From assembly GCA_030652695.1 (NCBI GenBank), contig JAUSQD010000005.1, positions 1 through 34,844 of the forward strand: a DNA stretch of 34,844 bases, read 5' to 3'. A program made the position numbers and the translations under genes. This stretch comes from Actinomycetota bacterium. GTDB lineage: Bacteria > Actinomycetota > Actinomycetes > S36-B12. Under the pieces are notes generated by a model that made no database searches, was not told the DNA's origin, and saw only the letters and a program-made list of their open reading frames with translations. Below are positions 26,372-34,844 of the stretch, in pieces. Within the stretch, counting starts at the first letter, position 1, and each line of letters opens with the position of its first letter.

Positions 26372-27319
26372 GTGCCCGTTGATGGACTGCAGCGCATCAT
26401 CATCGTGCCTCGCAATGGCTACGCCAATCGACTCCAAGCCTGGGCAAGCGCCACTGCCATGGGACGTCAGCTCCAAGTGCCGGTCGAAATGCTGTGGGCG
26501 CCGCAACCCATCGCTCCAGCTCCGGCAGAACTGCTCTTCGACCACGACCTCGTGCAGCGGATTTCAGTGTCGGCCAAAGAGGTCACCGAGACCCTCATCC
26601 TGTCCGGTGACCTCGACGAGCCTTCGTATCTCAATCGAGTTCCAGAGACGGGCACCTTGATCCTGTCCGGAGACGACCGCGGTGAGCAGGCCTTCATGAC
26701 GTCCCTGGTGCACGAACTGGCAACCCCGCCAGTGCCTCGAGTGCTCGTGATCATCGCTGGCGGACATTTCCACCTTCCCGGCACCAAGGACCCTGCAGGG
26801 GATCGGCGCAACTTCTACCGCGATTTGGCCTGGAGCCAGCCATTGCTCCGCAAAGTCAATGCCGCCACCGACCTGCACTCCGAGCCATATCTGGGCCTGC
26901 ACCTTCGCGGCACCGACCGCGCTGTGACAGCACCTCAGCCCCGAGCGGTGCACAAAGCAGTGCACACGCTTGTCAATCGGACTGGCATTTCCAGCCTGTT
27001 CATCGCGGCTGACACTGCTCAAGCCCGGGAGCAATGGAGGACCGCCGAATCATCGACTGGCCTGCTTCCCTGGTGGGTGGAACATGACAGTTTCGATCGC
27101 ACGCAGGACGATGCGGCGCTTGGAGCGCTCGTGGACTGGATTCTGCTGAGCCGCGCCAGCGGGCTGGTCTACTCCGCGGCATCGTCCTTCGGGCATGAAG
27201 CTGCAGTGGCCATGGGCGAACGGGGTCCGGCCATGGGCTTGCATGCACCGAAGATCACGCAGCGGGCTCGCGAGTTGCGCACTTTGGCCAAGCACGGCTG
27301 GCGCAGGCTTCGTCGATAG
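26372..27319 (+). CDS. Putative fucosyltransferase-like (NodZ/FUT8/GT23-like fold) protein
   Basis: GYANRLQAWASATAMGRQL and YLGLHLRGTDRAV (HxRxTD signature as in alpha-1,6-fucosyltransferase-like proteins); SGLVYSAASSFGHEAA. GTG start. Confidence 0.55.
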   Translation: MPVDGLQRIIIVPRNGYANRLQAWASATAMGRQLQVPVEMLWAPQPIAPAPAELLFDHDLVQRISVSAKEVTETLILSGDLDEPSYLNRVPETGTLILSGDDRGEQAFMTSLVHELATPPVPRVLVIIAGGHFHLPGTKDPAGDRRNFYRDLAWSQPLLRKVNAATDLHSEPYLGLHLRGTDRAVTAPQPRAVHKAVHTLVNRTGISSLFIAADTAQAREQWRTAESSTGLLPWWVEHDSFDRTQDDAALGALVDWILLSRASGLVYSAASSFGHEAAVAMGERGPAMGLHAPKITQRARELRTLAKHGWRRLRR

Positions 27320-27345
27320 CTGAGGACGTGAGCTGCAGAAACTGG

Positions 27346-28188
27346 CTAGGTGACTGAGCGATAGTCCAAGAATGGCGAGGCGATGCCTGGTGGATACCAC
27401 GCGTGCGATGCGTGCCCGGCCCAATACTGCGGAGCGATGAAGTGGCCTCCTTTTTGCCGGTGTGCGAAGTAGGCACCCCAATAGGCAAAGGTGCTCGCAG
27501 ACAGCACTCCTGCGCTGCATTGGGTGAGTAGCGCAAATTCGGTTAGCTCGTCGGCCCGCACGACTGTGGCGTCGGTGAGTGCATCAGCCACTTCGTCCAC
27601 ATACTCGGGCTCATCGCCCACGACAAAGGCATGCAGCGGCCCCTCTAGGCGAAGTTCGCCCAGCTGAGTCCGATACCACGCGGGCGAGAGGATCGCCGGA
27701 GCCTCAGCAGATGGCCACGTGCGGTAATCGCCTGCACGGACGTGGATGAACGCGTAATCGGCATGCTGACTGACCACGGATCTCGCGGCCTGCACCAGCG
27801 CCGGCTTGACCTGCATCGCAGCCAGCGCCGAGGTGCTCAGCACTGTCGGCGATTGGAACCACGCGGGGACACAGATGCGCATGCGAGCGCTCGGTGCGAC
27901 CGGCTGCCCATCCACGGTCTCCTCGACGAGGTCCAGGCCTGGGACAAACGAGCTGGCACGGCGAATGCGCGCATAGTTAATCGACCGCAGGTGTCGCAAC
28001 ATGCTGGTGTCGATGGCTGTGAAACGTGCATCCAGTCCGTCGAAGGTCGCACGGAGCTGGTCGAATCCCATCAGCTGGATCCTCTCGCCTGGTCGAGCCA
28101 CCGACCGCAGAGCCAGGTACTGGAAGATCTGATTGCCAAGCCTGCCCTGCTCAACCATCACGATCATCGGCGCTGCCGATCCTCGCAC
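27346..28188 (-). CDS. GT11-like alpha-1,2-fucosyltransferase family protein
   Basis: MIVMVEQGRLGNQIFQYLALR, YAFIHVRAGDYRTW, GVLSASTFAYWGAYFAH. True start may be the internal MIVM. Confidence 0.8.
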   Translation of the reverse strand: MRGSAAPMIVMVEQGRLGNQIFQYLALRSVARPGERIQLMGFDQLRATFDGLDARFTAIDTSMLRHLRSINYARIRRASSFVPGLDLVEETVDGQPVAPSARMRICVPAWFQSPTVLSTSALAAMQVKPALVQAARSVVSQHADYAFIHVRAGDYRTWPSAEAPAILSPAWYRTQLGELRLEGPLHAFVVGDEPEYVDEVADALTDATVVRADELTEFALLTQCSAGVLSASTFAYWGAYFAHRQKGGHFIAPQYWAGHASHAWYPPGIASPFLDYRSVT

Positions 28189-28196
28189 CGCAAGGG

Positions 28197-29144
28197 CTAG
28201 GCCAAAGTCGAACGGAAGTAGTCGATTGTGCGCGACAGCCCTTCGGACAGCGGGATGGTCGGACCCCAGCCGAGAGTCTTCTGTGCGCGAGTGATGTCGG
28301 GCTGACGTCGGACGGGATCGTCCTGCGGCAGCGGCAGGTAGGTGAGCGAGGATGCGCTGCCGGTTTGCTCAATGACGAGCTCAGCAAGTTGGGCAATGGT
28401 GAACTCGCCAGGGTTGCCGAGATTGATGGGGCCGGTGACTTCATCACCGGTCTGCATCATCGCGATCAATCCGTCAACAAGATCATCGATGTAGCAAAAG
28501 GAACGAGTCTGCTGGCCTTCGCCATAGATGGTGAGCGGCTCACCAGCAAGCGCGCTCACCACAAAGTTCGACACGACGCGACCGTCGTGCGGATGCATCC
28601 GTGGGCCGTAGGTGTTGAACAGACGCACGACCTTGATTTGCAGCTTGTGCTGGCGGTGGTAGTCGAAGAAGAGAGTCTCCGCAGCGCGCTTTCCCTCGTC
28701 GTAGCAGGCTCGCGGACCAATCGGGTTCACGTTGCCCCAGTAGTCCTCAGTCTGAGGGTGCACGAGTGGGTCTCCGTAGACCTCCGAAGTGGAGGTCAGA
28801 AGGATTTTGGCACCCGTTCTCTTGGCCAAGCCCAGCATGTTGATCGAACCGTGCACAGCAGTCTTGGTCGTCTGCACCGGATCGCGCTGATAGTGAATCG
28901 GCGAAGCGGGGCACGCCAAGTGGTAGATCTCATCAACCTCGACATACAGGGGAAAAGTCACGTCATGACGCATCACTTCGAAGCGAGGGTTGTCCAGCAG
29001 GTGCGCGATGTTGTCCTTGGTGGACGAGTAGTAGTTGTCGACGCAGAGCACCTCGTAGCCATCGTCGAGCAGGCGCTCACACAGATGCGAGCCAATGAAA
29101 CCCGCACCACCGGTCACCAGGGCGCGCCCTCGGCTGATCGTCAC
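28197..29144 (-). CDS. uxs: UDP-glucuronate decarboxylase (UDP-xylose synthase)
   Basis: [129 protein letters not shown]. Confidence 0.95.
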   Translation of the reverse strand: MTISRGRALVTGGAGFIGSHLCERLLDDGYEVLCVDNYYSSTKDNIAHLLDNPRFEVMRHDVTFPLYVEVDEIYHLACPASPIHYQRDPVQTTKTAVHGSINMLGLAKRTGAKILLTSTSEVYGDPLVHPQTEDYWGNVNPIGPRACYDEGKRAAETLFFDYHRQHKLQIKVVRLFNTYGPRMHPHDGRVVSNFVVSALAGEPLTIYGEGQQTRSFCYIDDLVDGLIAMMQTGDEVTGPINLGNPGEFTIAQLAELVIEQTGSASSLTYLPLPQDDPVRRQPDITRAQKTLGWGPTIPLSEGLSRTIDYFRSTLA

Positions 29145-30061
29145 GACTTCCTCCTTTGCCGCTGCTTGCGGAACCCGTCAAGCTGATCAAGCATCCCGCG
29201 CCATGTGGCATTGAAGTGGTGCACTCGCGTCCACTCATCCGCCTTGCTGTCCACCACTACGGGGACCGGTGCTGTCGGCAGCAGCACACTGCCAGCCGTC
29301 AACTCATGACGATCTTCAACTGTATGCGTTGCGGTCTCACCGAAGCCAATGTTCTGGATCAGATTGACATTGCTGGTTGCCGTCAGTTGCTGGGATGCCA
29401 TGCTCGCCAACACGAATTGTCCGTCCCATGTGTCAACTTGCTTGCGTGCCAGCAGCTCGAAGATGCCCGTCCAGTACACCGTCGCCGGTATCGAGTGCCC
29501 GACTCGTGACCAGAGGGTGCGGATGGGAAGACGAGAGCGCCACCCAGAAATGTCCAGCTGATGCTGCTGCCAGGAGCGGCGCCAAGTGGCCCATCCCCAG
29601 ATATGTGGGATCTGTGAAAATCGATACGCCAGTTCAGGATGTTCAACAGCATCACTCGGGGCGAAGTTGCAACCAGCGATCGCGAAGACGCGCAGATCAT
29701 CCTGATAGCGATCGAGCAACTCCGTGCAGAAGGGAAAGAAACTCAGGTCGGGGATGATGTCGTCCTCAAGGATGATGCCGCGCTCGACATGCTCAAAGAA
29801 CCAGCTGATCGCCGTGGAGACACCAAGGCCGCAGCCCAGATTCTGCTCCTGAAAGTGAGTGCTGACTTCGCAGGGCCAGTCGATTGCTGCAATGAGGTCG
29901 CGACACTCCTGGACGAGCTCTGCCTCGCCAGCTCGCGAAGATCGAGGGCCATCAATGGCGACGAACACCCTCGACGGCTGCACGAGTCTGAGGCGATCCA
30001 GCAGCACCCTCAGGAGATCCGGTCGATTGAATGCGATGACCAGCACGGGCTCAGTTGTCAC
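29141..30061 (-). CDS. Glycosyltransferase (GT2/GNT-I-like)
   Basis: [69 protein letters not shown] start (complement 30059-30061) preferred over 30103. Confidence 0.8.
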   Translation of the reverse strand: MTTEPVLVIAFNRPDLLRVLLDRLRLVQPSRVFVAIDGPRSSRAGEAELVQECRDLIAAIDWPCEVSTHFQEQNLGCGLGVSTAISWFFEHVERGIILEDDIIPDLSFFPFCTELLDRYQDDLRVFAIAGCNFAPSDAVEHPELAYRFSQIPHIWGWATWRRSWQQHQLDISGWRSRLPIRTLWSRVGHSIPATVYWTGIFELLARKQVDTWDGQFVLASMASQQLTATSNVNLIQNIGFGETATHTVEDRHELTAGSVLLPTAPVPVVVDSKADEWTRVHHFNATWRGMLDQLDGFRKQRQRRKS

Positions 30062-30404
30062 GCTGCTCCCGGAGTTGTTCAATTTCTTCCTGCAGTAGGG
30101 CAACCTCTTCAGCCAGCCGACGAATCCGCATCTCGTGCCGACTCAACTCGTAGCTCAACTGAACGCTCACGAGCACGAGCAGGACGACCGTGACAAAGAA
30201 CAGCAAGTTCACTGGAGTTGCGACGCCGACAAGACTTGCAAACCAATCCAGAGCGCCGGGCACGATGGCAAAGAACAGCGCGGCACCAGAGAAGAACAAC
30301 CACAGGACTGCGTACTTCTCTCGCAAAGCACCACGGCGCAGCAGACTGAAGACGAAGACGAAGGTGACGATTGCGGTGATGCCGGCCAGCACATTTGCCG
30401 TCAT
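30051..30404 (-). CDS. DUF2304-family small membrane protein
   Basis: 117 aa: TM segment, RGALREKYAVLWLFFSGAALFFAI, further TM segments, coiled-coil-like C-terminus. Overlaps the upstream GT2 gene by 4 nt. Confidence 0.8.
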   Translation of the reverse strand: MTANVLAGITAIVTFVFVFSLLRRGALREKYAVLWLFFSGAALFFAIVPGALDWFASLVGVATPVNLLFFVTVVLLVLVSVQLSYELSRHEMRIRRLAEEVALLQEEIEQLREQRDN

Positions 30405-31123
30405 GCTGCATCTGCCTTCGGAGTCTTGCGTGCGCGCGTGGTGGTGGCAATGATCGCCAGGGCTGCACGACCGAGGTACAGCGCAGACCAGATCGCATTC
30501 TTGCTCGGTCGCCCGGCTTGCCGAAAGTACATCGTCACTGGTGTCTCGTGGATCACCAGTCCGTTGCGTATGGCGATGGAAAGCGAGCCAACGGTGTCCC
30601 CGAGATAGTCAGCCGGATACTCAATGGCGAACAGGTCGATGGCCCGGGGTCCGGCACTTCGAAAACCCGAGGTCGGATCGGAGATCGTGCCTCGATTCAT
30701 CCGGCTCAGCGAGCGAGACAGCAGCACCATCGCCCAGCGGCGCGGTCCACCCACGAAGTACATCGAATTTGGGTGGAAGCGAGTGCCCACCACGACATCG
30801 GCCTCGCTGAGACCGTCAATGACCCGATCCAGATCCGCGGGGTCATGCTGGCCATCAGCATCCACCTGCACCATGGCGCCATAGCCCTCACGCTTGGCAT
30901 AGAGGAATGCCGTGCGCATTGCCCCACCGACTCCGACATTGAATGGCAGAGTCACCACGGTGGCCCCGGCAGCCTTTGCCAGCTCAGCGGTGTCGTCAGT
31001 TGAGCCGTCGCTGACAACCAGGATGTCGGCATCAGGGCGGTGTTCTTGCACCTTGGCAATGACATCTGCGATGGAACCAGCCTCATTCCAGGCAGGGATC
31101 GCCACCAGGGTGCGCAGGGATGT
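30401..31123 (-). CDS. Glycosyltransferase family 2, polyprenyl-phosphate sugar synthase-like (DPM1-like)
   Basis: LVAIPAWNEAGSIADVIAKVQEHRPDADILVVSDGSTDDTAELAKAAGATVVTLPFNVGVGGAMRTAF, MVQVDADGQHDPADLDRVIDGL. Start at VTSLRTLVAIPA preferred; track start is 31174. Confidence 0.88.
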   Translation of the reverse strand, partial: TSLRTLVAIPAWNEAGSIADVIAKVQEHRPDADILVVSDGSTDDTAELAKAAGATVVTLPFNVGVGGAMRTAFLYAKREGYGAMVQVDADGQHDPADLDRVIDGLSEADVVVGTRFHPNSMYFVGGPRRWAMVLLSRSLSRMNRGTISDPTSGFRSAGPRAIDLFAIEYPADYLGDTVGSLSIAIRNGLVIHETPVTMYFRQAGRPSKNAIWSALYLGRAALAIIATTTRARKTPKADAA

Positions 31124-31181
31124 CACGAGCGACAACGGTAGTCCACGCGCGCACGCGACACCCGGCGCGCACACGCTCTCG

Positions 31182-32693
31182 TCAGTGCGAGCTGGGAACT
31201 CGATCGTTGCTGGTTCGCGCCCACAGGAAGATGCCTAGCACCCAGGCGATGGTGGCCAGGGCCGTCACGATGCTCACAGGGACCAGCGGAGCGTGCAACA
31301 GCGGGTTCCACTTGATGGGCAGGGTTCCTTCGATCAGCGGATGGAACTGGCCAGCGATATAGCGCTGGATGTTGACCCAGTAGGCCACGCAGGCGCTGAG
31401 CGACAGCAGCAGGCCAATGGCATAGGCAGGAGCCCGTGGAAGCGCCAGTCTCCTCATCGGATTTGAGCTCAGTGCCGCCGTCGCGATCAGCACGGTGAGC
31501 AGCGGCAGGATGTAGCGCGGCTGCACGAGTTCGCCCACGTTCAGGTTCTGGGACTGCAGATAGGCAAGGGGCACAAGAATCAGCGCGCTGCCGGCGATGC
31601 CCATGGCAATCATCTGTCGAGTGGACGCTTGGGCCAGGCCGCGATAGAGCAGTGCGCCGACCACCATGACGCCGATGAACGTGACGATTGCCGGCATATT
31701 GGTGTCGAACCAGCCAAGAGAGCCACCCACGATGCCTTGGAAGAGCTGCGGCAGTTGGGTGATGTTGGTCAGCAGCAGTCCGACCCCTGCGTCCTCGTTT
31801 GCCGCCCCACCGCCACCAGTGCCCAACAGTGCGGCGGACGAAACGGTGAAATACAAGATCACCGCGACCAGGCACAGCAGACCCAGGCTTGCCAGGCGAA
31901 CCGGCTGCCTTCGCGCCTTGCGCCAGCCGTGCATGGTCAGCACGACCAGGGTCGCAAGCACGACGTAGACATTGGAGTCAACGCGACTGCTCATGGCCAA
32001 GAAGGCACAGATGAAGGTGCCACAGCCAAGCAGCAGGCTTCGGCGATCGAACTTCTGCGGATCCTCGGGGGCATCACCATCGGGCCCCACAGGGTCGCCA
32101 CGATGCAGCCAGGACAACGCGAAGGCCCAGAAGCCAGCCAGGCCAATGATGGTCCAGGCGCTGGGGTTGGTCGAGACCGTCACGAAGATGCCAAGGGGAA
32201 TGAAACTGACAGGGATGGCGATCATCGCCGCGGAGGCGATGCCCTTGGGAGTCAGCCTCATGATCGCGGCCATCAGCAGAGCCGCCAGCAGCGAATTGAA
32301 CAGGCGCATCGCGACAACTGAGCGTTCGACATTGGGACCCACGAACACCGACATGACCTTGTAGAAGCCCGATGGATACAGACCCTGAATGTCGTTGACC
32401 CGCTCGGTCCAGACCATGGTGGTGTCCTCACGGGAGGCCCATTGGCATCGCGCGGTCTGGCCGGGCAGGAATCGGTAGCAATCGGAGGCATCAACCACGT
32501 TTCGGGGCACCTTGCGGGTGTCCGGATAGGCCGGGTCCAGCTCACAGACGCCGCTTTGGATGCCGCCGCCACACCAAATGGAGCTGAGGTGGTAGTCGTC
32601 GTCTGGAGCGGATCCCACTGGTGAAGTGACCGCCCAGCCTGCGCACATGATGAAAAAGGCGATGGGCAGTAGCCACCAAGCTCTGCTCCGCAC
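31182..32693 (-). CDS. DUF2142-like polytopic membrane protein
   Basis: 503 aa, N-terminal WAVTSPVGSAPDDDYHLSSIW, multiple TM segments. GTG start preceded by TAAGAT at 6 nt. Confidence 0.78.
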   Translation of the reverse strand: MRSRAWWLLPIAFFIMCAGWAVTSPVGSAPDDDYHLSSIWCGGGIQSGVCELDPAYPDTRKVPRNVVDASDCYRFLPGQTARCQWASREDTTMVWTERVNDIQGLYPSGFYKVMSVFVGPNVERSVVAMRLFNSLLAALLMAAIMRLTPKGIASAAMIAIPVSFIPLGIFVTVSTNPSAWTIIGLAGFWAFALSWLHRGDPVGPDGDAPEDPQKFDRRSLLLGCGTFICAFLAMSSRVDSNVYVVLATLVVLTMHGWRKARRQPVRLASLGLLCLVAVILYFTVSSAALLGTGGGGAANEDAGVGLLLTNITQLPQLFQGIVGGSLGWFDTNMPAIVTFIGVMVVGALLYRGLAQASTRQMIAMGIAGSALILVPLAYLQSQNLNVGELVQPRYILPLLTVLIATAALSSNPMRRLALPRAPAYAIGLLLSLSACVAYWVNIQRYIAGQFHPLIEGTLPIKWNPLLHAPLVPVSIVTALATIAWVLGIFLWARTSNDRVPSSH

Positions 32694-32705
32694 CCACGCA
32701 TCTTA
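32694..32705 (-). promoter_or_regulatory. Candidate leaderless promoter -10 for the DUF2142-like gene
   Basis: TAAGAT (complement 32700-32705) followed by GCGTGG then GTG. Confidence 0.5.
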
Positions 32706-32797
32706 TGTAGCCCGCTTCCGGTGCCAAGACCACTGTTGATCGCACAACTCCAGCCTTCTTCCGTACGATTGCCCGCAACCTGAGTGCGGAGGCATGT

Positions 32798-33868
32798 GTG
32801 ACCACGTTCCAACTGGGCGACCGATTCATCGGTCCCGATCAACCGACCTACTTCATCGCCGATATTGCGGCGAACCACGATGGCGATCTGGATCGAGCAT
32901 TGGACTTGATGACTCTGGCACGCGATGCCGGCGCTGATTGCGCGAAGTTCCAGCACTTTCGCGCCGCACACATCGTGTCCGACTACGGCTTTCGCTCGCT
33001 GGGCGGACAGCAGTCCCATCAGTCCTCGTGGAAGAAGTCGGTGTTCGAGGTCTACGAGGACGCCGCAGTTTCATGGGACTGGACGCCAGTGCTGGCGGCC
33101 CACGCCCAGGAACTCGGCATTGAATTCATGTCGGCCCCCTATGACCTTGAAGCAGTGGCCCATCTCAATCCGTACGTTCGGGCATTCAAGGTGGGCTCAG
33201 GTGACATCAACTGGCTGGAGGAGCTGGAGGCTATTGCTGCACTGGGCAAGCCTGTGCTGATTGCCGCAGGAGCAGCCGACCTCGAAGACGTCCAGCGGGC
33301 AATGGAGCTGCTGCAGGCACTGGATGTGCCTGTGGTGCTGATGCAATGCAACACCAACTACACGGGCTCCATCGAGAACATCCAGTACGTGAATCTGCGC
33401 GTGCTTGCTCAGTTCGCTGAGATGTATCCACAGGTCACCTTGGGGCTTTCAGATCACACCCCTGGGCATGTCACGGTGCTGGGAGCTGTGAGCCTTGGCG
33501 CTCGCGCGATTGAGAAGCACTTCACCGACGACACCACTCGCACCGGTCCTGACCATGGATTCTCCCTGGATCCAAGCGGCTGGCGCGCGATGGTCGATGA
33601 CACCCGCATGCTGGAGGCTGCACTGGGCACCGGGTCCAAGCAAGTCGAGCCAAATGAGCAGGAAACCGTGGTGTTGCAACGGCGATGCGTTCGTGCGGCA
33701 CGCCCATTGCTGGCCGGAACCGATCTCGGCGAGAACGACATCGAAGTGCTTCGACCCGCACCGTTGGATGCCATCCCCGCACATGAATATCAGGCGGTGA
33801 TTGGTCGCACGCTCACCCGTGACCTTGAGTATGGACAGGAACTTCACTGGGCCGACCTGAAGTCGTGA
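32798..33868 (+). CDS. NeuB-family nonulosonate synthase (N-acetylneuraminate/pseudaminate/legionaminate synthase-like), divergent
   Basis: YFIADIAANHDGDLDRALDLMTLARDAGADCAKFQ, AFKVGSGDINWLEELEAIAALGKPVLIAAG, LGLSDHTPGHVTVLGAVSLGARAIEKHFTDDTTRTGPDHGFSLDP, C-terminal SAF-like RRCVRAARPLLAGTDLGENDIEVLRP. GGAGG 5 nt before GTG. Confidence 0.9.
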   Translation: MTTFQLGDRFIGPDQPTYFIADIAANHDGDLDRALDLMTLARDAGADCAKFQHFRAAHIVSDYGFRSLGGQQSHQSSWKKSVFEVYEDAAVSWDWTPVLAAHAQELGIEFMSAPYDLEAVAHLNPYVRAFKVGSGDINWLEELEAIAALGKPVLIAAGAADLEDVQRAMELLQALDVPVVLMQCNTNYTGSIENIQYVNLRVLAQFAEMYPQVTLGLSDHTPGHVTVLGAVSLGARAIEKHFTDDTTRTGPDHGFSLDPSGWRAMVDDTRMLEAALGTGSKQVEPNEQETVVLQRRCVRAARPLLAGTDLGENDIEVLRPAPLDAIPAHEYQAVIGRTLTRDLEYGQELHWADLKS

Positions 33869-33881
33869 ACGAAAGCACACG

Positions 33882-34844
33882 ATGAGCGCCGACTGCGTCT
33901 ATGCAAGTGCGAGTTGGGGACTTCATGATCTGCGATGGACACATGCGCTGCGCGAGCTTGGGCACGAACCTGCTGTAGTCGTCCTTGGTCGAGATGCTGG
34001 GCTGGACGATCTCCGATCGACAGTCGTCACAGCTGCCGGCGGCACTCTGCCCGTTCTGGCCGGACCACTCACGACGGTGACTCGCCATCTGCATGTCGAT
34101 GACGATCTGCCCAAGGTGCTTGGACTCTCGTGGGGCTTTGACCTTCATGACCTGCGTGCTGCACACGATCTTGCTTGGCTCTCTGGTCTCACCGGCCTAG
34201 TCGTCGACTCTGACCCGACGATGCAGATCGCCATCCAGGCTGGGATGCAGGAATCCCAGCTCACCTTCCTGCCTTGGGGCGTGGATCTGGAGCTGTTCAC
34301 CCCCGAGGGATCGAGTTTTGATCTGAGATCCCTGGACCTCAAGCCAGGGACCAGGCTCCTGCTTTCACTGCGCGCACACGAACCGATCTATCGAGTCGAC
34401 GAAATCATCTCGGCCTTCGCACGCGTCCATGCCGATCATGCCGATCTTGTGCTGCTCATCGGGCACTCCGGCTCGCTCACGTCAAGCCTGCGGGCGCAAG
34501 TGGCTGAGCTCGGCCTGGAGCAGTGCGTCCGCTTCATCGGCTCGGTTGAAGAGCAGCAGGTCGCGGAGCTGATGCGAGCATGCGTCGGCTACGTGAGTGC
34601 CTCGGAAGTGGATGGAACCTCGGTCACCTTGTTGCAGGCCATGGCTTGCGGCACGCCAGTGATTGCCTCCGACTCCCCTGGCAATGTGAGTTGGGTGGGT
34701 CCCAACACCGGTTTTCTCTTTCATGTCGGTTCGATCACCCAGCAGGCCGCAGCGATGTCTGCGGCGCTGACGATGGACGTCACGCGCCGCACAGATGCGG
34801 CGATGGCATTGGTGCGCAATCGGGCAGATTGGCATGCCAATCTG
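33882..34844 (+). CDS. Glycosyltransferase family 4, 3' truncated by window edge
   Basis: Frame open from ATG 33882 to the last base, absent from the ORF track: MSADCVYASASWGLHDLRWTHALRELGHEPAVVVLGRDAG ... LPWGVDLELFTPEG ... SEVDGTSVTLLQAMACGTPVIASDSPGN. Confidence 0.88.
   Translation, partial: MSADCVYASASWGLHDLRWTHALRELGHEPAVVVLGRDAGLDDLRSTVVTAAGGTLPVLAGPLTTVTRHLHVDDDLPKVLGLSWGFDLHDLRAAHDLAWLSGLTGLVVDSDPTMQIAIQAGMQESQLTFLPWGVDLELFTPEGSSFDLRSLDLKPGTRLLLSLRAHEPIYRVDEIISAFARVHADHADLVLLIGHSGSLTSSLRAQVAELGLEQCVRFIGSVEEQQVAELMRACVGYVSASEVDGTSVTLLQAMACGTPVIASDSPGNVSWVGPNTGFLFHVGSITQQAAAMSAALTMDVTRRTDAAMALVRNRADWHANL

Noticed and set aside
27320-27345. Possible terminator between the two fucosyltransferase-like genes
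   Set aside because: Only a CTGCAG palindrome; no GC stem followed by a T tract.
28026-29186. Plus-strand 386-aa ORF antisense to UXS
   Set aside because: Lies over the strongly recognisable UDP-xylose synthase on the minus strand; its translation has no family-like motif and is a GC-rich shadow ORF.
32736-32769. TTGATC as a -35 for the NeuB gene
   Set aside because: Spacing to the TACGAT hexamer is 22 nt, too long for a standard promoter; only the -10 is retained as plausible.
1-34844. Mobile elements, tRNA/rRNA genes, CRISPR arrays, phage-defence systems
   Set aside because: No transposase, integrase, Cas, restriction or toxin motifs in the translations and no regular spaced repeats noticed by eye; structured RNAs cannot be excluded without a covariance-model search.

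Overview
The window reads as a dense surface-glycan biosynthesis locus from a high-GC bacterium. It looks actinobacterial because of GTG starts and apparently leaderless promoters, but that is inference. I support about 30 protein-coding genes packed almost end to end on both strands. They comprise glycosyltransferases (GT2, GT4, GT11-like, GT23-like, a capsule-type GT-B), four polytopic GT-C/DUF2142-like membrane proteins, an O-antigen-ligase-like protein, one ABC exporter (candidate lipid-linked glycan flippase), several methyltransferases, UDP-glucuronate decarboxylase, and a PseB-type UDP-GlcNAc 4,6-dehydratase. The most interesting content is a scattered, non-canonical nonulosonate-like toolkit: PseB, an AKR / SpsF-type cytidylyltransferase / class III (GSA-like) aminotransferase operon, a divergent RmlD-like SDR, a divergent NeuB-family synthase, a DUF4910 aminopeptidase-like protein and a PhyH dioxygenase. 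No PseC, PseH or PseG is recognisable in the window. Structural observations include a set of start codons preceded by a -10 hexamer about 6-8 nt away, and six convergent gene pairs with overlapping or nearly abutting 3' ends. No tRNA, rRNA, IS element, phage gene or CRISPR array was recognised. All family calls come from reading motifs by eye; no database search was run.
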